Below, piece by piece: positions 1-12,947 of a DNA stretch of 64,000 nt; positions within the stretch are counted from its first letter, which is position 1, and every line of letters begins with the position of its first letter. The notes under the pieces were generated by a model. That model was not told the DNA's origin and ran no database searches. It saw only the letters and a program-made list of their open reading frames with translations. The DNA is from Anisakis pegreffii (taxonomy: Eukaryota > Nematoda > Chromadorea > Rhabditida > Anisakidae): positions 116,404 to 180,403 of the forward strand of contig JAPYMA010001963.1 of assembly GCA_035041965.1 (NCBI GenBank). The letters are read 5' to 3'. Both the position numbers and the translations under genes were made by a program.

Positions 1-781
1 ACGAATACATTTGAAAAAAGACAACTGTGTTTGGACACGATCGTATATATGGTTTTTGTGGTGTTACCCATAATAAAGATTACAACACGGAAAGTAGTTA
101 TTGCACAGTTGGTAAGCAAGTGAGTGATTTGACCGAATAAAAGCGGCAAGAAAACAACACTATCGAAAGAACATCGTTAACAGCAAGAACAGAAACGTGA
201 GTGAAAAACAGCTCAAAAGGTATTGATTGGACTCAAAGTTTAAAAAACAAAACAATAATATGTATAAGAGTGCAAAGAGTAAATGAACCTAACGCGATGA
301 TCATCATCAACAACAATAACAACAACAAAAAACATCCCTTTACGAAGCTTTCAATGAATCGATTCAACTAATGCAACGAGAAATGTGACAACTGTGAACT
401 GCACGAATGGACTGAATGCGAATCTCCATGTGGTGAGAAATTTCTCGGAAATGATCCAATGAAAACAGAAATGTTCAGTTGAGATGGACGATAGTTGATA
501 AGGCGTTGATAATTGGAGGATAGTGATACGAGATGAGCAAGTTGTTAACAGTGATCACATAGGAGATGATGGTATGACAAAGAAGTGCTTCTCATCACGG
601 GTGAGGGGGTTCGCCTTCAATATGCAAACGTGCTCGTCCTCTCTGAAAAATCACAAAGAAAACATTGCAAATCGAAATATCGTTTTTCATGGGAGTTTCG
701 CATTAAAGTTAAGAAAAAACAATTCGTAAAAGTGGAATGGACTATTTTTACTCACTGTCAACTTCTTCAAAAAATAAAATT
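1..781. other. Left-edge stretch with no supported gene
   Basis: Both strands were read. The stretch is AT-rich with CAA/AAC-type low-complexity runs near 300-330. Two overlapping short plus-strand open frames (about 523-821) have no recognisable domain, no convincing splice context and atypical composition. It probably holds the 3' UTR of the minus-strand membrane-protein gene that ends at 782, plus intergenic DNA. Confidence 0.5.
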
Positions 782-2870
782 CTACGAAAAGCTCACATTC
801 GAAGGATCCCAAACCGGATGACTGTACACGTCCTCATCGAAAAACTGTCGCTCCCAATCAACTCTGCAAAATAAAATCATAAGCTCGTTAACATTACTTT
901 ATTGAAACACAGATTGAACAAAACGCACAATACTGATTTATTGAAACACAAAAAAAACTGACTATTGAACAACGCACAATCTATATATATGAGCACATTC
1001 ATAAAATACAACGCAATCTCATTTGCTCCAAACTATCAAACTACAGCGATTCTGAAGACAACGGCAACTGATGCCTCCACAATTTCACGAGTATCGCTAT
1101 TAGAACCGAAATGTTCTGCTTCTTTCGCATTAGTTCATATAACATTCAGCCAATTGTCACCAAACCAATCACAAATGCTTGAATTAAGCAAAACAGCAAA
1201 AACAAAAATTCATTTAGCAAAGAAAATCACTTCAGCAAAAATGTTACCGATTGAAATTTAAAAAAGTACCTTGTTTCGGGCAGTGGAATATCCAATGAAT
1301 TGACATTTGGTCGATCAGAGGACATTGGTGAATAGGCGGCAGACGACTGACGTGCTTGTGGTGCGGCTGACGACAGTGAAGTGGATAAACGCCAACTCGC
1401 TGAACCGAATGTCATCAATGATCGCCTTAAGATTATCATCACGATCAAAAATCGTTATTAAGAGACGAACTGAGCACATCCATTTGGATATTTTAGAAAA
1501 GTAGCTAAATTTTTTGTTGCCTTATACCAGATAAATCCAGCAGAACAGTGACGAATGAATATTTGAGAAACTCAATTCAGAGATGCTCTTTCAAAATGTA
1601 CTAAATTATTGTTTCAATAAAAACCAAAACTATGCTGTATATAGATAAGGATCACATAAATATTTAATAACATCTATACAATCCTATAACTACATCGCAT
1701 AATTGTTAAGAAACATCTATACGATCCATCTTCGGATGTCTAATGATCAATATCTTAAAATCTAAAACAATTTCAACACCTTCAGCAAGTCTCGCAAACA
1801 CCGAGGCCTTACAGCAACTCAAAGAAAAAAGAAACAATAATAATTTCTCGTGATAAGCAAATATTAATAGCGACATCCGTAGCGATATTAGTAATAATAA
1901 TCTTATAATACTGCTGAATCGGTTGCCATATAAACAATAACTACACCAACAACTACTTACATTAATCATACTATCAATGACAAAACCAACGAACACATCA
2001 AATCGATCGGTACCTTTTCCTGTTGTGACTCACAATAACTTTGATGATCAAGAGAATAGCTGCGATGAAAATAGCTGTCGTGAATATAGCCAACATATGG
2101 AATGACGAATGATGTTTCGATATGAATTCATCTGTTGATGTAGTCACTCCAAGTAAACGATTTTGAGTTGTTGTCGCTTGGTTAGTCTCGTTCATAAGTA
2201 CAGCTGTTGATGGTGCTGGTTGAGTACTACAAAGCGATCGATCAGTTGAGATTTCAACGTTGTTTTACATGAATCAACTGTATTACACGCTAGCCAGCAT
2301 TCCGTATTCTATCAACGTTTATAGCGCCCACGGAAATCTTCTACGTCTGCATATAGGGTAGGATGTGGTTGCTGTGCTCAATTCATCCGGTGCCACTTGC
2401 CCATGTTTACATTGCGAGAGAAAAGTCTGATTAACATGCGTCAAGTTAAACGTAACGAAATCACCACAACAACAACGATTGCATGTTCCACCTAAACAAT
2501 TCTCCAACAATCTTTATCAAATATCTTAAAGTTGACACAAACCAAAAAGCAGAGCCAAAGAAACCAAATGACCAAAAATGTACAATGAACGGAACACAGA
2601 AACAAAACCTATTGAGAAAATACGACGTTGTTGTGATATTATCCAAATCAGACGTTGTCGTTACATTATCTGCAAACACCGAATGTGTGACGTTAACCGC
2701 CGTTCCATTATAGTCCATTGCGTCCGTGGATAATTTACTCAGCTGATCGATCAGCTCTTTGGATATCATCACAATGAATCGATTGTGCCGTTGAGAATGA
2801 TTTCACGCTTAAATGCTTGTTGAATGTGCACTATGACCACAATAAACACAACGATTTTTACATCGACTAA
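782..2870 (-). CDS. Unrecognised type I single-pass membrane protein (multi-exon, N-terminus incomplete)
   Basis: Proposed exons in coding order are 2870-2807, 2491-2332, 2226-2014, 1425-1270 and 863-782. Phases join without a break (1/2, 2/1, 2/1, 2/1) and end in a TAG. The first exon encodes a hydrophobic, signal-peptide-like stretch (core KIVVFIVVIVHIQ). The second is a short cysteine-rich ectodomain (a CCC run plus three further cysteines, two NxT sites). The third is a Thr/Pro/Gln-rich stalk, then one membrane helix (LAIFTTAIFIAAILLIIKVIV) followed by a basic SHNRKR stop-transfer. The fourth is a Ser-rich tail, and the last contains DWERQFFDEDVYSHPVWDP. The last three exons are the most secure. 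The donor near 2332 and the first exon are weak, and no initiator ATG was found. An alternative N-glycosylation-rich open frame at about 2590-2772 could be another exon. I do not recognise the family and propose no function beyond a plasma-membrane glycoprotein. Confidence 0.55.
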
Positions 2871-4478
2871 CTTTGCAAGTAAAAATAAATCTTATAAAAT
2901 GAACTCAATTTATTGATCGTAAGTTGAACATCAAATCGACATTTCAACTCATCACTAACCAAGAAAATCACCAGCTATTACCGCATTGTTAATTCGCAAC
3001 AGATCAGCCAAGTTCTACGTCTAAATTCGACTTCAAGTCAAAAATTTGAACCGTCAACGTAAAATCACTAATACCAAATTGTTTATTTTCACTTCAGTGG
3101 TGCAAATGCATCGCTCAAGTTAATCCATGCTCCACGATGCTCTTCTAGAATCTATCTCTTACAATCAATCGATCCCCTCACGAAAGTAGTAGCACGTCTA
3201 CGTTCAATAATGACTCAGATCTGTCTATTCCAGCAACTACTCTGTTCGATGCAAATTACAATAAGCACACTGAAAGTTAAATATGCTTCAGCAAGGTGCA
3301 CTCGCTCCTGTCGTTGGCAATCGGGTGAAATCATCAACGAGCAACGAAAATGTTTTCGATCAATAACTTTATTGGGAATGAAAAATACAATAATAATGGT
3401 GTGACTAAAGATGTGTGGCTGCATCAAAAAAGCCCTTAAAAATTCGAAAAAAAAGCATAATGCTCTATTACATACAATACACGAACAAGTGCGATAAATA
3501 ATCCAAGAAAGGAATTTGAAAAGGAGTCCAAAACTCGAAAATTAACGAAGATTTCGTGAAAGAAAATTAGAGGAAAATTTAAGAAATTCAATCAAAAACG
3601 CCGTTTTTATTTACGAATTAATGCACAGAAAGAATAAAAATGGAAAAGACAGTGAAAAATTACACAGAAATCATTGGTTTGATTGTCCCATATGAAAATT
3701 CTACAAAAAATTTCGTCTTTCATAGACAGACAACACACTTTCATTCAGTAAATTATAATACTTGTTATTATTGTCACGACTATTATCAGCAATTTAAAAT
3801 AGTTATTAAAATATGAGATAAAGCATTGGAAAACAAAGTGCGCAACGAGTATTGTTGAAATTATCGAGAACTGAGAAACAGAAAGCAGAAGGAACACAAA
3901 ACTGAGAAACCGGAGGGGAATCGCTTGGAAACACTGACTAAGTTATGGGTTTTTGTTTGCTTTGCATGAGCACAACGATTACCATCCAAACAATCTCTAT
4001 TTTTGCCCATCACATCCCCCTCCTCTCCAGCACCCATACCACTAATTTCTATCGTTTAATTTCCAATCACCATTTGTGAATGCTATCAATTCCAATCGGA
4101 TGTATGTTACCAATGATCTCGAAAAGAAGAACTGATTAGTTGCGTGACCTTTCATTAAGGCTTACGAAATCCAAGCGGACAAATGTTTCGAATTCCAATT
4201 CTACGGCACGATCCATTCTATCTCGCAAAACAGGGCACTACCATAGCAATACTATTACCGATATTACCAGGCAGAAATTACGAAATCCTTTCATCAGTTG
4301 CTCAATTATGATAACGACTCATTCTTATTCTGAATCAACGAAACACACAAAAATTAAGATATTGGTCACACTGAATGTGTTGCAATAATTCAAAGATACG
4401 TTGGAAAATTACAGCTAGCCGACGTGACTGATTCGAGCTAAACTGTCAAATCTTCCAAATTCGAGATGCCCAATTTAC
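2871..4478. other. Intergenic or 5'-region DNA, nothing assignable
   Basis: This stretch should contain the missing 5' end of the minus-strand membrane-protein gene. Short minus-strand open frames (for example 3215-3427) have possible splice signals, but none could be joined in phase to the downstream exons. There is no known domain and no repeat structure beyond AT-rich sequence. Confidence 0.4.
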
Positions 4479-4632
4479 GTAAGCATATGATTGAACAAAA
4501 GGACTGAGAAGAACAAGAAGAACGCGTATATTGTAGTGGCAATGCACTAACTAGGCTAATAATGCAAAAGAACGTGAAGAGTACAAAGAAAGCACTGCAA
4601 ACAAATGTGCACAATAACACCACAAGCATATG
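4479..4632 (-). CDS. Possible signal-peptide-encoding first exon downstream of the capping-protein gene
   Basis: An ATG at 4632 opens a frame that starts HxMLVVLLCTFVCSAFFVLF-like, very hydrophobic for about 28 residues, then turns polar with several Cys and Ser. A good donor context (CTTAC then GTAAAT) follows at 4478. It lies on the same strand as the capping-protein gene, about 120 nt after its stop codon, a spacing compatible with a nematode operon with SL2-type trans-splicing. No downstream exon could be joined confidently, so it may equally be 3' UTR of the capping-protein gene. The family is unknown. Confidence 0.22.
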
Positions 4633-4750
4633 TCTGTCTATCTCGTGTTCGAATATCAACAACTGAACTTAGTCAACTTTCAAGTCAGCTCCAATCAAAC
4701 ACAAATCAAATACAACAACAACAACAAAGCAAAGTAAAATACAATCAAGA

Positions 4751-7311
4751 CTATTGTGGTTTAAGATCTTTACCAATTCGATATGCATGCGTATTGTTCC
4801 AATCAAATTTTACACCCGTAACGGGTAACTGACGACGTAGCGCTTTGAATGTTGTTGATGACATCTGTTGGTAGTTGTCCTGAACTGCGTCCTGAAACCC
4901 ACTTTCGTTCTATTTTGATGCTTTCCATCTTTATTTTCAGTTCATCCTCATACTGAATTTCAATACAAAGAAACAACGCAACACAACAACGAAAGTTTCA
5001 CTTTTTTTTAAAAACCACTTAAAAATATGTTGAATTCTGACTGAACCGTAACTGATCGCACAAGACAGTGATAAACTAAAGTAATGTCAACGGTAAATCC
5101 CAAACGCAATCAACAACTCGATCACCTGATATTTCGATTCTTCATCCCAGATTATTTTGAAAATCTCTGCCGAAGTCTGCGCGTAGTCTGACTGCAATCG
5201 AACATTTAGAGTAAATGAAATGTATCAAGATGAACAACTATTGAGAATGGAATAAATTTCGACATCTGAGGCGTCTATTGTTCACATATTGATTGACGAC
5301 AATAATGATTCAAAAACTGGACTCATGAAAAGAATTCTCAAACACATCACATCAATTGATGAAAAATGAAACGACCAAGACGTGTGGAGGAATGAAAAGA
5401 AACATTCAAAATAATCATGTAATATTGAAAAGAGAAAACCAGTTTAGTGAATCACCGAAATGAATGTTTTCGAATGAAACAAAACCAACAAAAACTGAAA
5501 TCAAATTCACCGTCACGTTGATTTTATTGTTGATTTCTTTAGTTGACACTAACTGCACATTACCGTCCTCATAGTAATGCACCTGCACTTTCAGAACTCC
5601 CTTTAATTCTTGTGCACCTGATTTGTTGCCACCAACTGGGAGTGTCCATTGTGAACGCCAACGTCCATTCCTCAAAGTATCAAACACAATGCTCACGTCG
5701 AATCGAAAAATTTTCTCACTCATCACAGCTTTGATCGCTAAGCGCAAAATGACCTCTCGCTGAGCTGACGTTCCAAAATTCACTTTCAAACCATATCAGA
5801 ATGAATCAGTCAGAATAAGATTGCATGCGTAAATATGCAACCAATTTTCTACACTCATCTACACCGACCACACCGATACTTTCAGAGTTACAATCGTGCT
5901 TATGAGTCTCATTCTGACTGATCAAGCAACTGAGCATGTCGCCAAGTATCGCCCCTTATCACTCTTCTCCTAATCATCCCTGAAGTTAAAATCAGTGATG
6001 AGCAATATGTTGACGAACTCACCAGAAATTCTTTGGTTGATAGCGATGACTTTCAATACACAGCACAAATACACCGTTATTGACAAAGACTGTGGCCGTT
6101 CCCGTTTCTTGATAATGACTTTCGATGTATTTGTCAGCCTCCTAGAATTTATCATCAACCATTTATCGATTAAACTATAAGCTTCATGCATAACTGAAAA
6201 CTACTCTGAAACCAACTCAAACTCGGAAAAACACTGAACGAGTAACCGAATAAGATTACCAACACTGTAACGACCTGTTCAAGTGAGTGCTGAATCAAAT
6301 CTAACCTCTTGAAGAGCTTTACGCCATAATTCCATACTGATATCGTTCAAATTCTCATTTTGTATTTCAGCAGCTTCCTTACGCAGATGATCGTATTTGA
6401 AAGTTCGACGCGATTTCGGATCCGTGAAACGACCGTTTGGTAACTCATTGAATTCTGTGACCAACGTCTGCAAAACACCAACTTAATTCGATTCCGCAAA
6501 TCAGTTAATTTTTCACTCTAAATATGTCGGAAAGACTTCGAAGCAAGCCTAGATAGTCGCATCGATATAACTAATGATCAACATCATAATGCGAAATACG
6601 TACATAAGAACAACTATGCATGAGATAAATGCTCTGTGAAGGCTGCTGGATAAACAACAAGAACGCGGCATCAGTAACAAATAAGGATTCAATTTCGGCT
6701 CTCTGTTCAAACAAAACCAACGCAAATTTTAGTTTACATAGCGGTAATGATAGCCAGTAATAATAATATTAATGAGATTTTGTCGAAAAATCGAACCGGT
6801 TTGTCAACACCATCCAGTTTGACAGGCATGAATTGATCTTTGTTGTATTGAGCAAATGCACCCGCACACCCCTCTTTCAGTATCGAATCATTATTGAGTA
6901 GCATACGAACATCATTAAACACCTAAATACAACCAATCAATCAACAAAACTCAGTCTTAACTTATTCAGTTATCATCCGTTGTGGAGTGACTCACATGGA
7001 TTCAATCGAAATTTTTTGGGCTTTCCGAAACGTCAACGAAATTCCATCGATACAGAACGATCGAATTTTATCATTAGTAAAGAAATAAATAATTCACCAA
7101 GGCTAAGCCAGTGAGAGCGTCGTGATTCTGGTATGAACTTAATAGAATCAAAAGCGAAGGCTGAAAAAGGACAATGTCTCAAAGTTGATTGAAAGATGAA
7201 ATGTTGTAATGAGAAAGCAAGGACCTCATTAAATTCGCCAGGAGGTGAATGCAGGAGAAATCCGGTTACAATCCGGACCTTTTCGTTATCTGGTAGCTCT
7301 TCGGCTGACAT
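4751..7311 (-). CDS. cap-1: F-actin capping protein, alpha subunit (CapZ alpha)
   Basis: The protein caps barbed ends of actin filaments as a heterodimer with the beta subunit, in the cytoplasm and at sarcomeric Z-discs or dense bodies. There are seven exons in coding order: 7311-7225, 6922-6797, 6467-6306, 6141-6023, 5670-5511, 5191-5126 and 4891-4751. Every junction keeps phase and the sum is 861 nt, or 286 aa, the same length as vertebrate CapZ alpha. Family hallmarks are present: [15 protein letters not shown] near the N-terminus, [19 protein letters not shown] split across an intron, [19 protein letters not shown], and the C-terminal region [11 protein letters not shown] ending in the actin-binding tentacle. 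An acceptor-like TTTTTTCAG ends 24 nt upstream of the ATG and could be an SL trans-splice site. The gene is divergent from the SLC2 transporter. The identification is secure; the gene symbol follows C. elegans usage. Confidence 0.97.
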
Positions 7312-8728
7312 ACCCAACGATTGCTGTTCACAAACTGAAAAAATGAAAGAGTTTCAACGACGCGATTCAAATGGCACTGTGTTCCACAGAAGTTGAATTA
7401 CCGATGACATTAGCTCGTATCTTACGGATGTCGCAACAAAATGTTAAAACTGCTCCAATATTACAGAGCACTGCACACAGATTATTTCGCGAATAACATT
7501 ACGAGGACAAGGACGTAAGGGTTTTTCTGCTGGAATCACGTCAATCCCAATTACGAGCTATAAATTCCACACATCTGCATCATGTGAACTGAACAAATCA
7601 ATTACTGAAAATTAGTAATTATCTAATTTCAATTTCACTCTTTGCAGACATCCAAATTGCGAACCAAAACACTTACCAGTGCGATTGCGAACTGCCGTAG
7701 AAAACAATTTTTGAATGCTAACATCCGTTTGTAGTCACTATATTGTACATGACACAAGGAATGAGACCTATCTAGCAATACAAAATAGATAAGATGGAGA
7801 CAGAGTGAGGATGAAAAACAATCAAGCAATCAAATCAATCAAGAAACAAGCAGTTGACCGATGTTCGCCTTTCCAAGCTTAGATCACGAAAACGGTGGAG
7901 TGCACTTGATTCCTGTGAAATTATCTCGAATTTTATGGTAGATTTGCGAGGCATTCCTCGATTACGCCATTTCAAGTTTCAAATTAATTTGCTCTGTTTA
8001 TTGTGAGCCAAATGTATGAAAACATTGCTCAGTTATTTTGGTTAGTAAACCAAATGTTCATAGATGTAAAAGGAAACAGAGTTCATGCGGAACAGGGATG
8101 TGAATGTTATGGATAATGTTGTTAATCTTGCACAACACCTAAAACTAAACTGGAACTAATTGCCACTGTAGAAAACGTCGAATTTCCCTCTGATAAGTCT
8201 ATCGCTCAGATTAATTCTCCTCTTTTGTCAACCTTTTGATTCAGTCTTCTCAAATGGTTTATCATCCTTTAATCAGAAACTGCATCATCAACAACAAAGA
8301 GTGCACTTTCGGTACTCAACTTCTCATCAGTAGCGCTGTTTTGATAGGAATGTGTTGATGACCACGATCACAAGGCATAAAGCATAATCATTTGTCACAA
8401 GTGATGTATGATATCATCGCTTTCGCTCGTTTATCAATGATAAGAAACGTTCTGTTGTCAGTCATCAACAAGCCTCACCATATGACATTTCCTTTCATCA
8501 AACATCACTGCAAAACATGCTTAAAGATCATCACTCAACGGCCATATCACTTACCAGTATTATACTATTCATTGTGATCATCTGAAATGGTCTCAGCTCT
8601 ACGCAAATATTCCAGTCGATAATAGAAACGCAGATTTTGTACAATTGCAAAACGTCTGGTTTTTGTGAGGATTCTGCTGCATCATTGTTCAATATTCGAA
8701 CAAATTCCAAATCGCGACAGCTGCCGGA
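7312..8728. promoter_or_regulatory. Divergent intergenic region between capping protein and SLC2 transporter
   Basis: This is 1.4 kb of AT-rich sequence between two genes transcribed away from each other, so it presumably holds both promoters. A splice-acceptor-like pyrimidine tract sits next to the capping-protein ATG. Short open frames (7635-7829 minus, 8392-8577 plus) have no domain and look like chance. No recognisable transcription-factor site was picked out by eye. Confidence 0.4.
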
Positions 8729-11700
8729 ATGCCAAAAATAATAAAATATTTAGCCTATCGAACTCAATTTGAAGAGCTCAAAGAGCATCTCACTGTGGTT
8801 ATCAGTCTCATTTTGATCACCCTGCTGACGATAGCTCCTGTCGGATATCATGTCGTTGTGCTGAATGTTCCTGAAAAGGTCTGTTCTCTGAAATTACTTG
8901 CAGACAGCAACAGAGATTGCTCATTTATGAGCAGTGACCTCAATCATTCGCGAAAATATTAGAGAATCACTGGTTTTTCACCATAAATTCAACATATTCG
9001 TCTCCTTATTTACAGTGTTTATGTAGCGAGCCACATAGCGAAAGCTCTCGTAATGTTGTTCTCAACCCCTGCAAGAGCTGGTAACAACGGTTCTAGTGAT
9101 AGCTAGAGCTACCAACAATATCCTTGTCCGGTCATCTCTCATGCAAAACGACCTGCAGCTCAATTCAATGAGACCGAGTGCAGGCACTGAAAATGGCGTT
9201 GCTTGAAGAGACACTCAATCAGAGGAAGATTTTTTTAATCGCTCCCGCAATTTTAACTCGTTTTTTGCTTAGTGTCATTGCTTCAGGTGATTCAGAATGC
9301 GTTGAATATGAGCATGTACAAAAGTTTCAAATGGTCTATGAATGAAGCAGAAATCAGCGTGTTTTGGTAGGTTCTGCTCACTTATCAACTTATCATTCAG
9401 CTTACTCCACCAACCATTAATACTTTTATTAACACCGTCATCGCTGATTTCTATGAGTGTTTAACACTTAGAAGAAGTGACTTCACTCCAGTACAATTCA
9501 AAAGTATTTAAGGTCCGTAGCAGTATCATGTCAAAGTGTTGGTGCATTATTGGCTTGTTTATTTATCGTACCATTGATGAATCGACACGGAACAAAAAAT
9601 TGCTTGATGATAATTAATAACACAATACTGTTGGCTGGTAGTGTTGTTATGGCATGTTCAGCTTACTTTGAAATCGCATTGTTCCTTCTGCTTGGCCGAA
9701 TCTTGATTGGTATTTATACTGGTCTTGCGAGTGCTCTGCTACCGATTTTTATTCGTGAACTGGCACCGACATCTATTAAGGTATCAAAATAGCAAGGATT
9801 TAATTTCAACTAAAGATTATTTTCGAGTGTTTAGTCCCGTATGGGAAACAAAAGATTTTTTCAAGATTAAGGATATATAAGGCATTGACGAAGTGAAATA
9901 TCAAATTAGAAGGAAACTGTCCGTTTATCGTTGCTCTTGTGGCACTTCATAAGGCGTGACTGAAATTGCAATCTATCGCTCACCATCGGAGTTATCGCTC
10001 ACCATCGGCGTTTGAATGATGCTCTGAAGCAAATTCACAAGATCAAACGACTTTGCTCAACGAATTGTTACAAAGCTCGCAAATAATTTTGAAAAAAATT
10101 TACAATTTCAACTTAAAACAACGGATAGTCATAACTGGCACACATTATGTTTGGAAGTATTTTGAGAGTTAAACTAAACTAACAATGAATATGCGTGATG
10201 TTTATCCGGCTATTGTGCGTTTGTAACGCTAATTATTCGATATAACTTACACTGGATTGAAGGGTGCATTGTCATGTGGCATGCATATTGCCGTATGTAT
10301 TGGCGCTATGCTAGCCGCGATATTGTCGCTGGATTTCGTTCTTGGAACGTCCAGCTTATGGGGTGTACTGCTGTCTTTACCAGGTGTTTTCGCTGGCATA
10401 CAAATGATCATCGCTACATTCTTACCCGATACACCTAATCATTTATTGGGTGAAGGGAATCGCAAACAAGCTGTTTCATCCATTAAGTATGTTCCATAAT
10501 GTTTGATAATTCTTGATTGGAATTTCATTGTAAGGTTTGAGGATAAGGTCGCTGTGTAAAACTGAAGAGAATGGAAGAATGATTTTCGTAGTATTTAAGT
10601 GTTTAAACTGGAATGGATTTCACGTAAGGGCACACCTCACTTAACTTTAATTACGTTAGCTCGAAATAATCTCAGATTTCAATTTCTCCAAATAAAACAG
10701 AGACATCAATTGTATCTGAAATGAATTCACATAAGGGCAGAATTGTCTTGTGAGAACCAAATTTGCCTGCTGTACCCCTCTCAGTTGCTATGAGAACTTT
10801 TTTGCTGAACTTTTATGACTATGTAGCGAACGATGTCTAATAAGCTGGAAAATTCGAACCCTTTCTGTCAAATCTGGAATCTGAACTTGATATATGTAAT
10901 GAATTCCAATTGTAATTGTGCTATCAATAACCATAGGAAAATGTGTGCAATCATAATTGATGAGGTAATTCATAACTATGAATGAAGCGTTGATTGAGGG
11001 TGAACTTGAAGATTCTATTATGGAATGAACGACGCTTGGGATGAGAGCTTGATCAGCAAATATAGAGAATTGGTGCTAAAGGTGCCAGAGCAAATATCAT
11101 ATCAAGATGCATTTCGTGATCCATCGTTGAGATGGTCGATCTTCGTCGGTATGATCGTCAGTGGATCGCAGGTGTTCTGCGGAAGCATGGCCACTATTTC
11201 ATATTCAACCAGGTGAATCGCATCAACGAAAAATGTTCTTTCATTCAGTTATGCCTATCAACTCATCTACCCGTCATATTTTTAAAAGATTAATCATTTG
11301 AAGCTATTTTGAGAAAGGAATTCAGCGCTGACGTTTTGCTCATACATTTTCCAGTTGTTGTTTTCTTTATGAATTTTGTGAATGTTTCTGTTGCTTGTGA
11401 TCACGGGTATATCGCAATGTTAATTGATCATCGAATGTTTGATAAAACTCTAATTGATTGCAGCATGTTCAACTCAGTGTCTTTTGTATCACCATTGGTA
11501 CCATTCCTGCCAACAATTGGTGCTGCGTTGAGTGTGATTTTAACACTGCCTGCTATTTGTTTGGTTGAGAAATATGGTAGGCGAGTGCTCTTTATCAGCT
11601 CTTTAATCATACTGGTATTGTGTGATTACTTTCTCGCCATATTCACAGTTCTGTCGCAAAACGTCGAATTCGTCGGTGAGATTTGCTATCTTCTGGCTGC

Positions 11701-12947
11701 CATTTTCAATTCTTATTTTATCGATGTTCTTATTGTTGATATCACTGTTAGAAGCATTATAGATGCAAAGCAAACATTACTGTGCTATCAGCTATGTCCA
11801 ACAGGTTTTGCTTTTAGAGCTAAACGTGATCTCCTCGAATTTTACCTATTACTCAATAGTTTTTCCTATTATCTACCGCGTTTATTGAGAAATACTCATG
11901 AAGGATCAGTGAAGGTCACACATTGAGGAGCGTTCAGAGTGAGTATTGAAGGAATTACACGAACGATATCGAATGTTGAACAAGGCGTTGCTTAGAGAGA
12001 AATTCTTTTTGGTCATCCAACAATAAATACAGTCATTGCGTTTTCAGGATTAAGTTTGTGGTCAGTGTTATTTGGAGTAGCGTTCTTCTTCTACGGATTA
12101 GCGTATAATCTTGGAGTGGGACCGACAGCATTCTTTATACCAGGTGAATTGGTGCCGTCACAGGTGGTTTCTGTAGCACTTGGAGCTGCCGTAGCAACCA
12201 ACTGGTTTGGTTCGCTTGTAACAACATTCCTGTTTTATCCGTTGAATTTGGCTATCGGTGGATGGTCATACCTATTATTCGCTATACCGAGGTTATCCAT
12301 CTCATCATTTCCATCACTTCTTAAAAACTTTTTCTTGGGCAGATCGTCCACTTAAGCTGAAATAGCTTGCAAAATCGTTTCCATCCATGCCCTTTGAAAT
12401 GCGATAAAGGCTCTAATAGCAGTCGCTAGTACGACATGAGTGATTGCAAGCTTCAAAGGTATTGCTCAAGAAAAGGAAAATTCATTTGCATTTATCAGGA
12501 ATTCATCAGTTCGTGCAAAATACCGCAGTTGTTTTACGTGCACAAGTAAGGATTGTTAAGTTTGAAGCAGTCATCATATGTGCTATGTACATGGAATAAC
12601 TAATGCAGTATCGGTTACAAGATATGGTCTCAGGCATAAATTCTCAATTGAATGAAGCGCATTTCATAATTCTGAATCATTACACAGTTTCTGCGCATCT
12701 GAGTACAACCAAATGCGCTTTTAAAATGCGGTGTTACGTTTTTTCATCGCATTTTTCAGTTTTATTCATCATCCCAAATCAAACGGCCAACATTATATTA
12801 TCCCTTTTCAGCACAATCTTTTTAATCTTCCTATGGAATTTTTTGCCTGAAACGAAGCACAAAGATAAAGGAGCGATCGAGTGGGAGAGTTTGGTGGATT
12901 TTGGCAAACCGGATCAATATGGGACGTTCATGATCAGACAGTTCTAA
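8729..12947 (+). CDS. Divergent SLC2/GLUT-type major facilitator transporter
   Basis: The product is a twelve-helix membrane transporter of the sugar porter family. Eight exons are 8729-8878, 9287-9366, 9513-9780, 10263-10486, 11012-11212, 11464-11675, 12048-12291 and 12812-12947. They join in phase to 1515 nt, or 504 aa, typical for GLUTs. Family signatures are a GRILIGIYTGLASALLP segment after helix 4, RELAPTSIKGAL (the ELxPxxxRG motif), FLPDTPNHLL (usually PESPRxLL), VEKYGRRVL, GVGPTAFFIPGELVP (usually GPGPIPWFxxxEL) and PETK at the end of helix 12. Helix 7 reads SQVFCGSMATISYST: the second Gln of the usual QQ and the Asn of INAV are replaced, and the PIPW tryptophan is absent. Canonical hexose coordination therefore looks altered and the substrate cannot be assumed to be glucose. 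The start ATG follows a possible acceptor (GCGACAG). It is expressed divergently from the capping-protein gene. Confidence 0.95.

Noticed and set aside
11309..11926. 205-codon plus-strand open frame as a stand-alone gene
   Set aside because: Only 11464-11675 is coding, as exon 6 of the SLC2 transporter. The rest is intron that happens to be open.
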